Numbered from the stretch's first letter, positions 19,086-28,671 are shown. The stretch: DNA of 64,000 bases from Leifsonia shinshuensis (GCF_031456835.1 NZ_JAVDVK010000001.1:1550001-1614000); one strand, 5' to 3'. Made by a program: numbers and translations. The notes: a model not told the origin generated them from the letters alone.

Positions 19086-22000
19086 ATGTCTTCGACCGCG
19101 ACCCTCCCCCGCATCGTCTTCCCGCCCGAGCTGCCCGTCAGCCGCAAGCGGGAGGACATCGCGCGCGCCATCCGTGACAACCAGGTCGTGATCGTCGCGG
19201 GCGCGACCGGCTCCGGCAAGACCACGCAGCTCCCGAAGATCGCCCTGGAGCTGGGCCGCACCAGCATCGGGCACACCCAGCCGCGCCGGATCGCCGCGCG
19301 CACGATCGCCGAGCGCATCGCCGAGGAGCTCGGCCAGTCCGTCGGCGAGCTGGTCGGCTACCAGGTGCGGTTCACCGACCGGGTGTCGAAGGCGACCCGC
19401 ATCAAGCTGATGACCGACGGCATCCTGCTCAACGAGCTGCGCCGCGACCGGCTGCTCCGCGCCTACGACACGATCATCATCGACGAGGCGCACGAGCGCA
19501 GCCTCAACATCGACTTCCTGCTCGGCTACCTCAAGCAGCTGCTCCCCCAACGGCCCGATCTCAAACTGATCATCACGTCGGCGACCATCGACCCGGAGAG
19601 CTTCGCCGCGCACTTCGCGTCCGCCGACGGCACGCCCGCCCCGATCGTCGAGGTCTCCGGCCGCACCTACCCGGTCGAGATCCGCTACCGTCCACTCGTC
19701 GCCGAGGCGATGGAGGAGGACGACGACGATCCGGACCCCATCCCCGCCGCCGACCGCGACTACCTGCAGGGCATCAACGACGCGCTCGACGAGCTGGCCC
19801 GCGAAGACCGCGGGGACGTGCTGGTCTTCCTCTCCGGCGAGAACGAGATCCGCGATGCGGCCGACGCGATCCGCGGCCGCAACCTCCCCGGCACCGAGGT
19901 GCTCCCGCTCTACGGCCGGCTCTCCGCCGCCGAGCAGCACCGCGTCTTCCAGCCGTCCTCGCAGCCCGGCGTGCGCCGCCGCGTGGTGCTCGCGACGAAC
20001 GTCGCCGAGACGAGCCTCACCGTGCCCGGCATCAAGTACGTGGTGGATGCGGGAACGGCGCGCATCAGCCGGTACAGCACGCGCGCGAAGGTGCAGCGCC
20101 TGCCGATCGAGGCGATCTCGCAGGCGAGCGCCAACCAGCGCTCCGGCCGGTCCGGGCGCACGAGCGACGGCATCGCCATCCGCCTCTACTCGGAGGAGGA
20201 CTTCGAGAAGCGCCCGGAGTTCACCGAGCCGGAGATCCTCCGCACCAACCTCGCCGCCGTCATCCTGCAGATGATCTCGCTCGGCCTCGGCGACATCGCG
20301 GCCTTCCCGTTCCTCACGCCGCCCGACTCGCGCGGCATCAAGGACGGCCTCGACCTGCTCACCGAGCTCGGCGCCATCGCCCCCGCCAAGGAGGGCACGA
20401 AGCTCACCGCCGTCGGCCGCCAGCTCGCACAGCTCCCGATCGACCCGCGGTTCGCCCGCATGGTGGTCGAGTCGAAGCGCCACGGCACCTCGCGCGAGGT
20501 GATGGCGATCGTGGCGGGACTCACCATCCAGGACCCGCGCGAGCGTCCCGTCGAGAAGCGCGGCAGCGCCGACGAGAAGCACGCCCGCTTCGCCGACCCG
20601 ACCAGCGACTTCCTCACCCTGCTCAACCTCTGGAACTACCTGGAGGAGCAGCAGCGCGAGCTCTCGTCGAGCGCCTTCCGGCGCCTGTGCAAGGCCGAGT
20701 ACCTCAACTTCCTGCGGGTGCGCGAGTGGCAGGACGTCTACCGTCAGCTGCGCCAGCTCGCCAAGCCGCTCGGGCTGACGATCGGCGAGCCGTCGGTGAA
20801 CCCGGACGGCATCCACCGCTCCCTGCTCGCCGGGCTGCTGTCGCACATCGGGCTGAAGGATGTGCGGGAGTCGGGTTCCGGCGCGAAAGGCGGCGCTCGC
20901 GGTCCCCGCCAGGCGGAGTACCTCGGCGCCCGCCAGACGCGGTTCGTGATCTTCCCCGGCTCGACGCTCGCCAAGAAGCAGCCGAACGCCCTGATGAGCG
21001 CCGAACTCGTGGAGACGTCCCGGCTGTTCGCGCGGATGAACGCATCCATCGACCCCGCCTGGGCCGAGCCGATCGCCGGCGACCTGTGCAAGCGGCAGTA
21101 CAGCGAGCCGCACTGGGAGAAGAACCAGGGCGCGGTCGTCGCCTACGAGCGTGTGACCCTGTTCGGCGTGCCGATCATCCCGCGCCGTCGGGTGCAGTAC
21201 GCGCGGATCGATGCACCGCTCTCCCGCGAGCTGTTCATCCGGCACGCCCTCGTCGACGGCGAGTGGGACTCGCACCAGGCGTTCGACCGCGCCAACCGCA
21301 AGCTGCGCGCCGAGCTGCGCGAGCTGGAGGAGCGCACCCGGCGGCGCGACATCCTGAACGACGACGAAGCGGTGTTCGAGTTCTACGACGCGCGCATCCC
21401 GGCGGATGTCGTCTCCACCCGCTCCTTCGAGGGCTGGTGGAAGAAGGCGCGGCAGGAGACGCCGGACCTGCTGACGATGACCCCGGAGGCGCTGCTCGAC
21501 GACGAGGCCGCCGAGGTCGACGAGGAGGCGTTCCCGCCGGTATGGCGGCAGGGCGACCAGCGGCTCACCCTGCGGTACCGGTTCGAGCCGGGCGCCGAGG
21601 ACGACGGCGTGACCGTCCAGGTGCCGCTGCCGCTGCTCGCCGGCCTGCTGCCGGACGGCTTCGACTGGCAGGTGCCGGGCCTGCGGCACGAGCTGGTCAC
21701 CGCGCTCATCAAGTCGCTGCCGAAGGCGATCCGGCGCCAGGTGGTGCCGGCCGCCGACTGGGCCCAGCGCCTGCTCGGCGAGCTCAGCGGCACCGCGGGG
21801 ATGCGCGCGCACGAGGGCGAGCGGCCCGCGGCATCCCTCGTGGACACGCTCGCGGCGACGATCTCCCGCCTGACCGGGTCGCGCGTCAGCGGCACGGACT
21901 TCGACCTCGACCGGCTGCCGCCGCACCTGCGCCCCACGTTCCAGGTGATCGGGGAACGCGGCCGCCCGCTCGCGAGCGGCAAGGACCTGACCGCGCTGCA

Positions 22001-22967
22001 GGACCGCCTGCGCACCCGCGCTCGCGACTCGGTCGCCGCCGTCGCCGAGGCCCGGACGCCCAACGCCATCGAGCGCTCCGGCCTCACCACCTGGGACTTC
22101 GATGAGCTCCCGCGCTTCGTCGACTCCACCCACACCGGCCCGGGCGGCACGAAGAACGTCATCCGCGCCTACCCGGCGCTCGTCGACGACGGCGCGTCGG
22201 TGTCGATCCGACTGATGGGCACCCCGGCCGAGCAGGCGCGCGCCATGCCGGGAGGCGTCCGGCGGCTGCTGCTCGCCAGCGTCCCCTCACCGGTCGCCTA
22301 CGTGCAGCAGCACCTCACCTCCAACGAGAAGCTGACCCTCGCGGCCAGCCCGTACCCGAACACCAAGGCGCTCTTCGACGACTGCCTCCTGGCCGTGGTG
22401 GACTCGGTGCTGTACCGGATGAAGCCCGACGGCCAGGTGTTCATGCGCGCCGAGTTCGAGGCGGTGCGCGACCGCGTGTCCGGCATCGTGATGGATGCGA
22501 TGTTCGAGACGGTCGCGCTCGTCACGCGCATCCTCACCGCCGCCCGGGCCGCCGAGAAGGCGATCTCGAGCGTGACGGCGCTCACCTACCTGCCGGCGCT
22601 CAACGACGCGAAGGGCCAGCTCGCCGGGCTCGTCTGGGCCGATCCGAAAGGGCCGGGTTTCGTCTCGGCGACCGGCCTGGAGCAGCTGCGGCACCTGCCG
22701 CGCTACCTCGCCGGGATCTCCCAGCGGATGCAGGCCCTGCCGACCAACCCCGGGCGCGACCGCGCCTGGCAGACGCAGGTGGAGACCGCGGTCGCCCTCT
22801 ACACGGACGCCGGCGGCCGCATCCCCCTCGCGCCCGGTTCGCCGCCCCCGATCGTGCACGCCCGCTGGATGCTCGAGGAGTTCCGCGTGTCCCTCTTCGC
22901 CCAGTCCCTCGGCACCGCCGAAACCGTCTCCCTCCCCCGCATCCGCAAGGTCCTCACCTCCCCCTGA
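19086..22967 (+). CDS. hrpA: ATP-dependent RNA helicase HrpA
   Basis: A 1293-residue DEAH-box helicase, the usual full length for HrpA. The P-loop G-A-T-G-S-G-K-T-T-Q (residues 39-48), DEAH at 133-136, and motif VI in Q-R-S-G-R-S-G-R are present. The helicase core is followed by HA2 and OB-fold domains and by the long HrpA-specific C-terminal region with D-F-D-E-L-P. In other bacteria HrpA works on mRNA processing and rescue of stalled ribosomes. The gene is monocistronic: a 63-nt hairpin starts on the last base of its stop codon. Confidence 0.96.
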   Translation: MSSTATLPRIVFPPELPVSRKREDIARAIRDNQVVIVAGATGSGKTTQLPKIALELGRTSIGHTQPRRIAARTIAERIAEELGQSVGELVGYQVRFTDRVSKATRIKLMTDGILLNELRRDRLLRAYDTIIIDEAHERSLNIDFLLGYLKQLLPQRPDLKLIITSATIDPESFAAHFASADGTPAPIVEVSGRTYPVEIRYRPLVAEAMEEDDDDPDPIPAADRDYLQGINDALDELAREDRGDVLVFLSGENEIRDAADAIRGRNLPGTEVLPLYGRLSAAEQHRVFQPSSQPGVRRRVVLATNVAETSLTVPGIKYVVDAGTARISRYSTRAKVQRLPIEAISQASANQRSGRSGRTSDGIAIRLYSEEDFEKRPEFTEPEILRTNLAAVILQMISLGLGDIAAFPFLTPPDSRGIKDGLDLLTELGAIAPAKEGTKLTAVGRQLAQLPIDPRFARMVVESKRHGTSREVMAIVAGLTIQDPRERPVEKRGSADEKHARFADPTSDFLTLLNLWNYLEEQQRELSSSAFRRLCKAEYLNFLRVREWQDVYRQLRQLAKPLGLTIGEPSVNPDGIHRSLLAGLLSHIGLKDVRESGSGAKGGARGPRQAEYLGARQTRFVIFPGSTLAKKQPNALMSAELVETSRLFARMNASIDPAWAEPIAGDLCKRQYSEPHWEKNQGAVVAYERVTLFGVPIIPRRRVQYARIDAPLSRELFIRHALVDGEWDSHQAFDRANRKLRAELRELEERTRRRDILNDDEAVFEFYDARIPADVVSTRSFEGWWKKARQETPDLLTMTPEALLDDEAAEVDEEAFPPVWRQGDQRLTLRYRFEPGAEDDGVTVQVPLPLLAGLLPDGFDWQVPGLRHELVTALIKSLPKAIRRQVVPAADWAQRLLGELSGTAGMRAHEGERPAASLVDTLAATISRLTGSRVSGTDFDLDRLPPHLRPTFQVIGERGRPLASGKDLTALQDRLRTRARDSVAAVAEARTPNAIERSGLTTWDFDELPRFVDSTHTGPGGTKNVIRAYPALVDDGASVSIRLMGTPAEQARAMPGGVRRLLLASVPSPVAYVQQHLTSNEKLTLAASPYPNTKALFDDCLLAVVDSVLYRMKPDGQVFMRAEFEAVRDRVSGIVMDAMFETVALVTRILTAARAAEKAISSVTALTYLPALNDAKGQLAGLVWADPKGPGFVSATGLEQLRHLPRYLAGISQRMQALPTNPGRDRAWQTQVETAVALYTDAGGRIPLAPGSPPPIVHARWMLEEFRVSLFAQSLGTAETVSLPRIRKVLTSP

Positions 22968-23029
22968 ATCTGTTCCTCACTTAATCCGCGATTTGAGCGC
23001 TCTCACGCGGATTAACTGAGGAACAGATT
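22967..23029. repeat. Hairpin filling the hrpA/SDR convergent gap
   Basis: Arms 22967-22990 and 23006-23029 pair at 23 of 24 positions around a 15-base loop containing GAGCGCTC. The hairpin begins on the last base of the hrpA stop codon and ends one base before the stop codon of the convergent SDR gene. Its T-T-C-C-T-C-A-C-T-T-A-A-T-C-C core recurs at 58757. Best guess: two-way terminator; no U-tract. Confidence 0.85.
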
Positions 23030-23030
23030 G

Positions 23031-23822
23031 CTAGACGGGGAGGTGGAAGCCGCCGTTGGAGTGGAGGAGCTGGCCGGTGATCCAGCCGCCGGCAGGCGAG
23101 AGCAGGAACGCGACCAGGTCGGCGGTGTCGGCGGGCGTGCCGAGACGGCCGAGAGCGGTCTCCGATGTGAGCTGCTCGGCGAGCTCGGGCGTCATCCAGC
23201 CGGTGTCGATCGGGCCGGGGTTGATGAGGTTCGCCGTGATGCCGAGGTGCGCGAGCTCCACGGCCGCGGCCTGCACGATCCGGTCGAGCGCGCCCTTGCT
23301 GGCGCCGTACGGCAGATTGTGGGCGGTGTGGTCGCTGGTCAGCGCGACGATGCGGCCGAGTCCGGCGTCGGCCGGGATGTGCGCGGCGAACTGCTCGGCG
23401 AACGCCTTGATGAGCAGCCAGGTTCCGCGCGTGTTCACGGCGAAGTGCTGGTCGAACGCCTCGACGCTGGTGTCGAGCAGGCCGCTGTCGACCGAGTGCG
23501 CGTGGCTGGCGATCAGGGCCTGGATCGGCCCGAGGCCGGCGCGGACCCGCTCCACGGCGCGTGCCGGAGACTCCGGATGCGACAGGTCGACCGCGACGGG
23601 CAGCGCCCGCGCTCCCAGAGCGCGCAGCTCATCCGCCAGCACCTCGTGCGCGCGCTCGCGGGCTCCCCACGGCATCCCGGCGTCGTAGTCGTCCCAGAAC
23701 GCGAAGGCGACATCCCAGCCGAGGGTTGCCTGGTTGCGGGCGATAGCGGCACCGATCGACTCGGGACGGCTGGCTCCCGTCACGAACACCACCGGACGTG
23801 CGGAGCGGGCGTCGTTGTCCAT
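23031..23822 (-). CDS. SDR family oxidoreductase (FabG-like)
   Basis: A 263-residue short-chain dehydrogenase. The nucleotide loop is unusual, T-G-A-S-R-P-E-S-I-G-A-A-I-A, as in enoyl-reductase-like or 'atypical' SDRs; the catalytic Tyr/Lys are in Y-G-A-S-K-G-A-L-D. The common N-A-G motif is replaced by S-H-A. The C-terminal G-W-I-T-G-Q-L-L-H-S-N-G-G-F fits classical SDRs that finish with a substrate-loop and dimer region. Substrate unknown. It is convergent with hrpA. Confidence 0.88.
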   Translation of the reverse strand: MDNDARSARPVVFVTGASRPESIGAAIARNQATLGWDVAFAFWDDYDAGMPWGARERAHEVLADELRALGARALPVAVDLSHPESPARAVERVRAGLGPIQALIASHAHSVDSGLLDTSVEAFDQHFAVNTRGTWLLIKAFAEQFAAHIPADAGLGRIVALTSDHTAHNLPYGASKGALDRIVQAAAVELAHLGITANLINPGPIDTGWMTPELAEQLTSETALGRLGTPADTADLVAFLLSPAGGWITGQLLHSNGGFHLPV

Positions 23823-23828
23823 CCGACG

Positions 23829-23834
23829 ATTCTG
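23829..23834 (-). promoter_or_regulatory. -10 box CAGAAT for leaderless SDR gene
   Basis: On the minus strand CAGAAT is followed by six bases and the ATG at 23822. Confidence 0.5.
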
Positions 23835-23868
23835 TCAGACGGCCGACGCCCGCTCCGGTCCGATTCGG

Positions 23869-24642
23869 CTAGAGCACCTTCGAGAGGAACGCCTGCGTCC
23901 GCTGGTGCTGCGGGTTGCTGAGCACCTCGCGCGGGTCGCCCGACTCCACGACCACGCCGCCGTCCATGAAGACCAGCTCGTCCGCGACCTCGCGGGCGAA
24001 GCCCATCTCGTGGGTGACGACGACCATCGTCATGCCGCTGGCAGCGAGGCCCTTCATCACGTCCAGCACTTCGCCGACGAGCTCCGGGTCGAGCGCCGAT
24101 GTGGGCTCGTCGAACAGCATCAGCTTCGGGTCCATCGCGAGCGCCCGGGCGATCGCGACGCGCTGCTGCTGGCCGCCCGACAGCTGCGACGGGTAGTGGT
24201 CGCCCTTGTCCGAGAGTCCAACGCGGGCGAGCAGCTCGGTCGCGCGCTCGACGGCCTTCGCCTTCGACAGCCCCTTCACGCGGATGGGCGCCTCGATGAT
24301 GTTCTCCAGCGCCGTCATGTGCGGGAACAGGTTGAATCGCTGGAACACCATGCCGATCTCGCGGCGCTGGCGTGCGGCCTCCTTCGGCTTCAGCTCGTAC
24401 AGCTTGTCGCCGTGCTGGCGGTAGCCGACGACCTCGCCGTCGACGGACAGCCGGCCCGCATCCACGCGCTCCAGGTGGTTGATGCAGCGCAGGAAGGTGG
24501 ACTTGCCGGAACCTGAGGGGCCGATGATGCAGAGCACCTCGCCGGGGTTCACCTTGAGGTCGATGCTCTTGAGCACCTCGTTCGAGCCGAAGCTCTTCGA
24601 GACGCCCTCCGCCAGGACCATGGGGGTCTTCGTGTCGGTCAT
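23869..24642 (-). CDS. Polar amino-acid ABC transporter, ATP-binding subunit
   Basis: A 257-residue PAAT-family ATPase (GlnQ/GluA-like). Walker A is G-P-S-G-S-G-K-S-T, the Q-loop lies in [11 protein letters not shown], the ABC signature is L-S-G-G-Q-Q-Q-R-V, and Walker B is [13 protein letters not shown]. It energises import by the adjacent permease and solute-binding lipoprotein. Its ATG overlaps the permease stop (ATGA), so the two are translationally coupled; it is the last gene of the three-gene operon. Confidence 0.95.
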   Translation of the reverse strand: MTDTKTPMVLAEGVSKSFGSNEVLKSIDLKVNPGEVLCIIGPSGSGKSTFLRCINHLERVDAGRLSVDGEVVGYRQHGDKLYELKPKEAARQRREIGMVFQRFNLFPHMTALENIIEAPIRVKGLSKAKAVERATELLARVGLSDKGDHYPSQLSGGQQQRVAIARALAMDPKLMLFDEPTSALDPELVGEVLDVMKGLAASGMTMVVVTHEMGFAREVADELVFMDGGVVVESGDPREVLSNPQHQRTQAFLSKVL

Positions 24643-25622
24643 CCCTTGCCTCCGAGGTCGTTTCCGTCGGGTGCGCCCGCGGCGGGCAGCGCGCCCGTCG
24701 CGAGTGCCGGGTCGTTGCGGTCCGGGCGCCGCGCGTTGACGCCGCGCGAGAACCGCTTCTCGAGGAAGTACTGCCCGATCATCAGCAGCGACGTGAAGAG
24801 CAGGTACCACAGCGACGCCACGATGAGCAGCGGGATGGGCGTGTACGTGACCGCCGAGATGTCACGGGCGACGCCGTACAGGTCGGTGGTGAGCGGGATG
24901 GCCGCCACCAGCGACGTCGTCTTCAGCATCGAGATGACCTCGTTGCCGGTCGGCGGGATGATGACGCGCATGGCCTGCGGGATGACGATCCGGGTCATGG
25001 TCTGCCACCACGACATGCCGAGCGCGGTCGCCGCCTCCTCCTGGCCCTCGTCGACCGAGAGCAGGCCGGCGCGCACGATCTCCGCCATGTACGCGGCCTC
25101 GTTCAGCGCGAGGCCGATGACGGCGATGATGAACGCGTTCTGCATGAACCCGAGGTTCAGATCCACGCCGATGTTCGTCCATGGCACGCCGAGGAAGATC
25201 TGCGGGTAGATCAGCGAGAACAGGCCCCAGAACACCAGCTGCACGTAGACCGGGGTGCCGCGGAAGATCCACAGGTAGAGCCAGGCCACCGATTTCACGA
25301 CCGGGTTGGGCGAGAGCCGCATCACGGCGAGCACCAGGCCCAGGATGACGCCGATGATCATCGAGTAGATCGTCAGCTGGAGGGTCACGAGCGCAGCGGC
25401 GCTGATGCGCTTGTCGAAGACGTACTTGCCCACGTACTGCCAGCCGTAGGCGTCGCGCTGTGAAGCGTCGATGATGAACCAGACGAGCAGCAGGATGAGG
25501 ACGGCGGCGAAGACGATCCGCCACGGGTGCTTGAGCTTGATCGCCTTGATCGGCTCGGAGCGGGTGCCCCCCGGCGACGGGACGGATCCCGTCGCCGGGC
25601 GGGCGGCGTTGCTTTGGGACAT
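24639..25622 (-). CDS. Polar amino-acid ABC transporter, permease subunit
   Basis: A 327-residue HisM/GlnP-type permease. It has about five to six membrane helices and the cytoplasmic coupling segment [21 protein letters not shown] that docks on the ATPase. Hydrophilic tails at both ends (about 35 and 45 residues) make it longer than the usual 220-250 residues. It is the only permease in the operon, so it probably works as a homodimer. It starts five bases after the binding-protein gene ends. Confidence 0.93.
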   Translation of the reverse strand: MSQSNAARPATGSVPSPGGTRSEPIKAIKLKHPWRIVFAAVLILLLVWFIIDASQRDAYGWQYVGKYVFDKRISAAALVTLQLTIYSMIIGVILGLVLAVMRLSPNPVVKSVAWLYLWIFRGTPVYVQLVFWGLFSLIYPQIFLGVPWTNIGVDLNLGFMQNAFIIAVIGLALNEAAYMAEIVRAGLLSVDEGQEEAATALGMSWWQTMTRIVIPQAMRVIIPPTGNEVISMLKTTSLVAAIPLTTDLYGVARDISAVTYTPIPLLIVASLWYLLFTSLLMIGQYFLEKRFSRGVNARRPDRNDPALATGALPAAGAPDGNDLGGKG

Positions 25623-25627
25623 GAAGG

Positions 25628-26527
25628 TCAGCCCTTCGAGGCGGCGTTGACCTCGGCGGACTGGACGGCGCCGTCGGCGACGCCCCACTTGTCGAGGATC
25701 TTCTTGTACGTGCCGTCGTCGATCAGAGCCTGAACGGCCTTCTGGAGCACGGGGGTGAGCTCCGAGTCCTTCTTGACCGGGAGGCCGTACGGCGCCTCGT
25801 CGAAGGTCTTCCCGGCCTCCTGCAGCTTGCCGTCCGACTTCGAGATCGCGTACAGCGTGACGGGCGAGTCGGCGCTGAGGGCGTCGGCCTTGCCGAGGAT
25901 GACCGCGTTGGTCGCGTCGTCCTGCGTGTCGTAGCGGAGCGCCTGGATGGCGGGCTTGCCCTCATCCGTGCACTTCTTCGACTTGGCGGGGACCTCGTCG
26001 GTGTCCTCGTACGTGGTCGACTGCACGGCGACCTTCAGGCCGCACGCGTTGTCCGGGTCGATGTCCTTGCCCTTCTGGGAGGCCCAGAGGATTCCGGCCG
26101 AGTAGTAGTTGACGAAGTCGACCTGCTGCTCGCGCTCGGTGGTGTCGGTGAACGACGACATGCCGTAATCGTCCTTGCCGCCGCTGATGCTCGGGATGAT
26201 GTTGTCGAACTTCGCGATCGCGAACTCCGTCTTCACACCGAGCTTGTCGCCGATCGCCTTGGCGAGGTCGACCTCCCAGCCGACCGGCTGGGCGTTGTCG
26301 TCCTTGAACTCGTTCGGCGGGTACGTGTTGTCCATGCCGACGACGAGCTTGCCGGCGTCCTTGATCTTCTGGGGCAGCTGCCCGGCGAGGGTGTCGTCCT
26401 TCTTCACGTCCGAGACCGAGCTCGACGTTGAGCTGCCGGACGGGGTGCTGTTGTCGACGCAGCCGGTGAGCGCGAGCGCTGCAACGGCGGCGACTGCGGC
26501 GATGGGTGCCGCGGAACGGATGCGCAT
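25628..26527 (-). CDS. Amino-acid ABC transporter, substrate-binding lipoprotein
   Basis: A 299-residue family 3 solute-binding protein. A signal peptide ends in the lipobox L-T-G-C, followed by a Ser/Thr linker and the domain starting G-K-L-V-V-G-M-D-N-T-Y-P-P-N-E-F. The motifs G-W-E-V-D-L-A-K-A-I-G and the DNA-binding-like D-A-L-S-A-D-S-P-V fit glutamate/polar amino-acid receptors. It is anchored on the outer face of the membrane and is the first gene of the operon. The exact ligand cannot be read from sequence. Confidence 0.94.
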   Translation of the reverse strand: MRIRSAAPIAAVAAVAALALTGCVDNSTPSGSSTSSSVSDVKKDDTLAGQLPQKIKDAGKLVVGMDNTYPPNEFKDDNAQPVGWEVDLAKAIGDKLGVKTEFAIAKFDNIIPSISGGKDDYGMSSFTDTTEREQQVDFVNYYSAGILWASQKGKDIDPDNACGLKVAVQSTTYEDTDEVPAKSKKCTDEGKPAIQALRYDTQDDATNAVILGKADALSADSPVTLYAISKSDGKLQEAGKTFDEAPYGLPVKKDSELTPVLQKAVQALIDDGTYKKILDKWGVADGAVQSAEVNAASKG

Positions 26528-26725
26528 GTTGTCGTTGTCCTTCTTCCTGGTACAGGAATGTGTCGATGCGTATTGCACGGGTAAGGGGAGGATACCCCAG
26601 CGGCGTTGCCGCACTTCAACACTAATTCGCGCAGGGAACAGCGTTTTTCACGGACGTTTCCGGCACGTTTCGCCGATTCTCGCAGCGGAATCCGTGGATT
26701 CCTGCACGGAGCCGCTGCGAAACCC

Positions 26726-26759
26726 GCGCGGGACGCCCCCGGCCGGGCGCGTCCCGCGC
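26726..26759 (-). terminator. GC-rich stem-loop after the nrd/rhodanese operon
   Basis: Arms GCGCGGGACGC (26726-26736) and GCGTCCCGCGC (26749-26759) pair perfectly over 11 bp with a 12-base loop, ending five bases past the rhodanese stop. There is no U-tract. The rest of the 237-bp gap to the ABC operon start shows no gene. Confidence 0.6.
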
Positions 26760-26764
26760 CGAGA

Positions 26765-27649
26765 TTACGCTCCCGTAACCACCGGGCGGTCCGGGTCGTT
26801 CGACCAGGCGGAGTACGACCCGGCGTACAGGGCGGGCATCGAGAGCCCCGCGACGACGAGGGCGAGCGCCTCGTGGGCAGCGGTCACGCCGGATCCGCAG
26901 TACACGCCGACCGCGGTGCGCTCGTCGACGCCGAGCGCGGAGAATCGCTCGCGCAGGGCCTCTGCGGGCAGCATCCGGCCACTCGAGTCGACGTTGTCCG
27001 TCGTCGGGGCGCTGACCGCTCCCGGGATGTGGCCGGGCCGAGGGTCGACCGGCTCGACCTCGCCGCGGAACCGCTCGGCGGCGCGGGCGTCGAGCAGGAT
27101 GCCGTCGGCGCGGGCGACGAGGGCGGCGGATTCGTCCGCATCCAGCGTCGGGAGCTCTCCGTAGCGCAGGGTAATCCCACCGGGACGGGGAGGGACCAGC
27201 ATCCCGGTCTGCACGGCGTAGCCCGCGTCGCGCCACGCGGCGATCCCGCCGTCGAGCACGCGCACGTCGCGCACGCCGGCGTGGCGGAGCAGCCACCAGG
27301 CGCGGGCGGCCGAGGTGCCGGAGGCGTCGTCGTAGACGACGACCGCGTCGCAGTCGTCGAGCCCCCAGCGCCGGGCGGCCGCCTGGAAGTCCTCCTCGGC
27401 CGGCAGCGGGTGGCGTCCGTCGGTGGGAGCGCCGTGGCCGGCCAGTTCAGTGTCGAGGTCCACGTAGACGGCACCGGGGATGTGTCCGCGCTCGTACTCT
27501 TCACGCCCGGGCGGACCGCCCAGCTTCCAGCGCACGTCGAGGACGCGCCACGCCGAACGCCGCCGGCCTGCGCCGCTCCACAGGGATTCGGCCCCGAGAG
27601 CGACGTCCAGCGCGGCGGCGGTGATCAGCGGAGAGGGCTCCGTCGGCAT
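26765..27649 (-). CDS. Rhodanese-type sulfurtransferase (two-domain)
   Basis: A 294-residue thiosulfate/3-mercaptopyruvate sulfurtransferase with two rhodanese domains. The first starts R-V-L-D-V-R-W-K-L; the second has the active-site loop Y-C-G-S-G-V-T-A with the catalytic cysteine, whose G-S-G-V-T sequence favours mercaptopyruvate-type enzymes. The start lies one base after the nrdB stop, which implies cotranscription with the ribonucleotide reductase genes, an unusual partner. It may move sulfane sulfur for cysteine or thiol metabolism. Confidence 0.92.
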   Translation of the reverse strand: MPTEPSPLITAAALDVALGAESLWSGAGRRRSAWRVLDVRWKLGGPPGREEYERGHIPGAVYVDLDTELAGHGAPTDGRHPLPAEEDFQAAARRWGLDDCDAVVVYDDASGTSAARAWWLLRHAGVRDVRVLDGGIAAWRDAGYAVQTGMLVPPRPGGITLRYGELPTLDADESAALVARADGILLDARAAERFRGEVEPVDPRPGHIPGAVSAPTTDNVDSSGRMLPAEALRERFSALGVDERTAVGVYCGSGVTAAHEALALVVAGLSMPALYAGSYSAWSNDPDRPVVTGA

Positions 27650-27650
27650 G

Positions 27651-28640
27651 TCAGCGTCCGGTGGACGCCTTGGCGTTCGACTCGTACGAGGTGTTCGTGG
27701 ACTCGAAGAAGTTCACGAGCTCGAGCGTGTCGTTGGCCGTCGCCATCCACTTCGCCGGGTTGGAGACCTTGTACTCGGCCTCGAAGCCCAGCTCCTCCAG
27801 ACGGCGGTCGGCCAGGTACCGCACGTACTGGTTGATGTAGTTCGCGTTCAGGCCCAGGATGCCGCCCGGCAGGAGGTCGCGGTTGTACTGCTCCTCCATC
27901 TCGACGGCGTCGAGGATCATCTGGCGGATCTCGTTGGCGAACTCCGGCGTCTGCAGGTCGGGGTTCTCCTCCAGCACCGTGAGGATGAGGTTGATGCCGA
28001 ACTTGAGGTGCAGCGACTCGTCGCGCACCACCCAGTCGATCAGCGAGCCGAAGTTGCGCAGCAGGTTCCGCTGGCGGAACGACAGCGCCACCATGAAGCC
28101 CGAGTAGAACCAGATCCCCTCGAGGATGACGTTGTACGCCACCAGGTTGCGGATGAAGTCCTGCTTGCCCTCGGTCGTGGTGATGTCGAGGGCCTGCTCG
28201 GTCATCCGCTTGATGAAGCGGACCTCGAACTCCTCCTTCTTCGCCATCGACGGGACGTCGACGTGGGAGTTGTAGGCCTGCTCGCGGTCGATCGGGAACG
28301 TCTCGAGGACGTACTCGAACGACATGCAGTGGTTCGCCTCCTCCCACATCTGCTTGGCGAGGTAGAGGTGCGCCTCGGCCGCGTTGATGTAGGGGTAGAC
28401 GCCGAAGGCCAGCGCCTTATTGACGAGCAGCTCGTTCGGGTTGAAGTAGCTCATCAGGAACGTGACCGCGTGGCGCTCCTCGTCCGTCATCCGCTTGAAG
28501 TCGGCGATGTCCTCGCCGAGCTGGATCTCGTTCGGGAACCAGGTGTTCGCGACGGCCTGGTCATACAGGTCCATCGCCCACTGGTACTTGACGGGCTTCA
28601 GCAGAAGGCCTTCTTCGATTCCGGTGCCCAGAATCCCCAT
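27651..28640 (-). CDS. nrdB: Ribonucleotide reductase small subunit (class Ic-like R2)
   Basis: A 329-residue R2 ferritin-like protein that supplies the oxidising equivalent for NrdA. The metal ligands can be read as E70 (N-P-N-E-L), E101 and H104 (E-E-A-N-H), then E in V-I-L-E-G-I-W-F and E/H in R-D-E-S-L-H-L-K. At the position of the radical tyrosine (four after the His) there is F108, and the first ligand is Glu, not Asp. Both features and the 31-3-4 spacing match the Tyr-less Mn/Fe class Ic enzyme of Chlamydia (E89/E120/H123/F127). No nrdI or nrdH is nearby, which argues against class Ib. The ribosome-binding site is GAGGAGAG. Confidence 0.93.
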   Translation of the reverse strand: MGILGTGIEEGLLLKPVKYQWAMDLYDQAVANTWFPNEIQLGEDIADFKRMTDEERHAVTFLMSYFNPNELLVNKALAFGVYPYINAAEAHLYLAKQMWEEANHCMSFEYVLETFPIDREQAYNSHVDVPSMAKKEEFEVRFIKRMTEQALDITTTEGKQDFIRNLVAYNVILEGIWFYSGFMVALSFRQRNLLRNFGSLIDWVVRDESLHLKFGINLILTVLEENPDLQTPEFANEIRQMILDAVEMEEQYNRDLLPGGILGLNANYINQYVRYLADRRLEELGFEAEYKVSNPAKWMATANDTLELVNFFESTNTSYESNAKASTGR

Positions 28641-28671
28641 GGTGTTTCTCTCCTCGTTGCTTACAGCCGGA

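Noticed and set aside
19062..22133. 1023-codon open frame on the minus strand opposite hrpA
   Set aside because: It is a shadow of the hrpA gene caused by high third-position G+C; the product has no domain pattern and hrpA is unmistakable.
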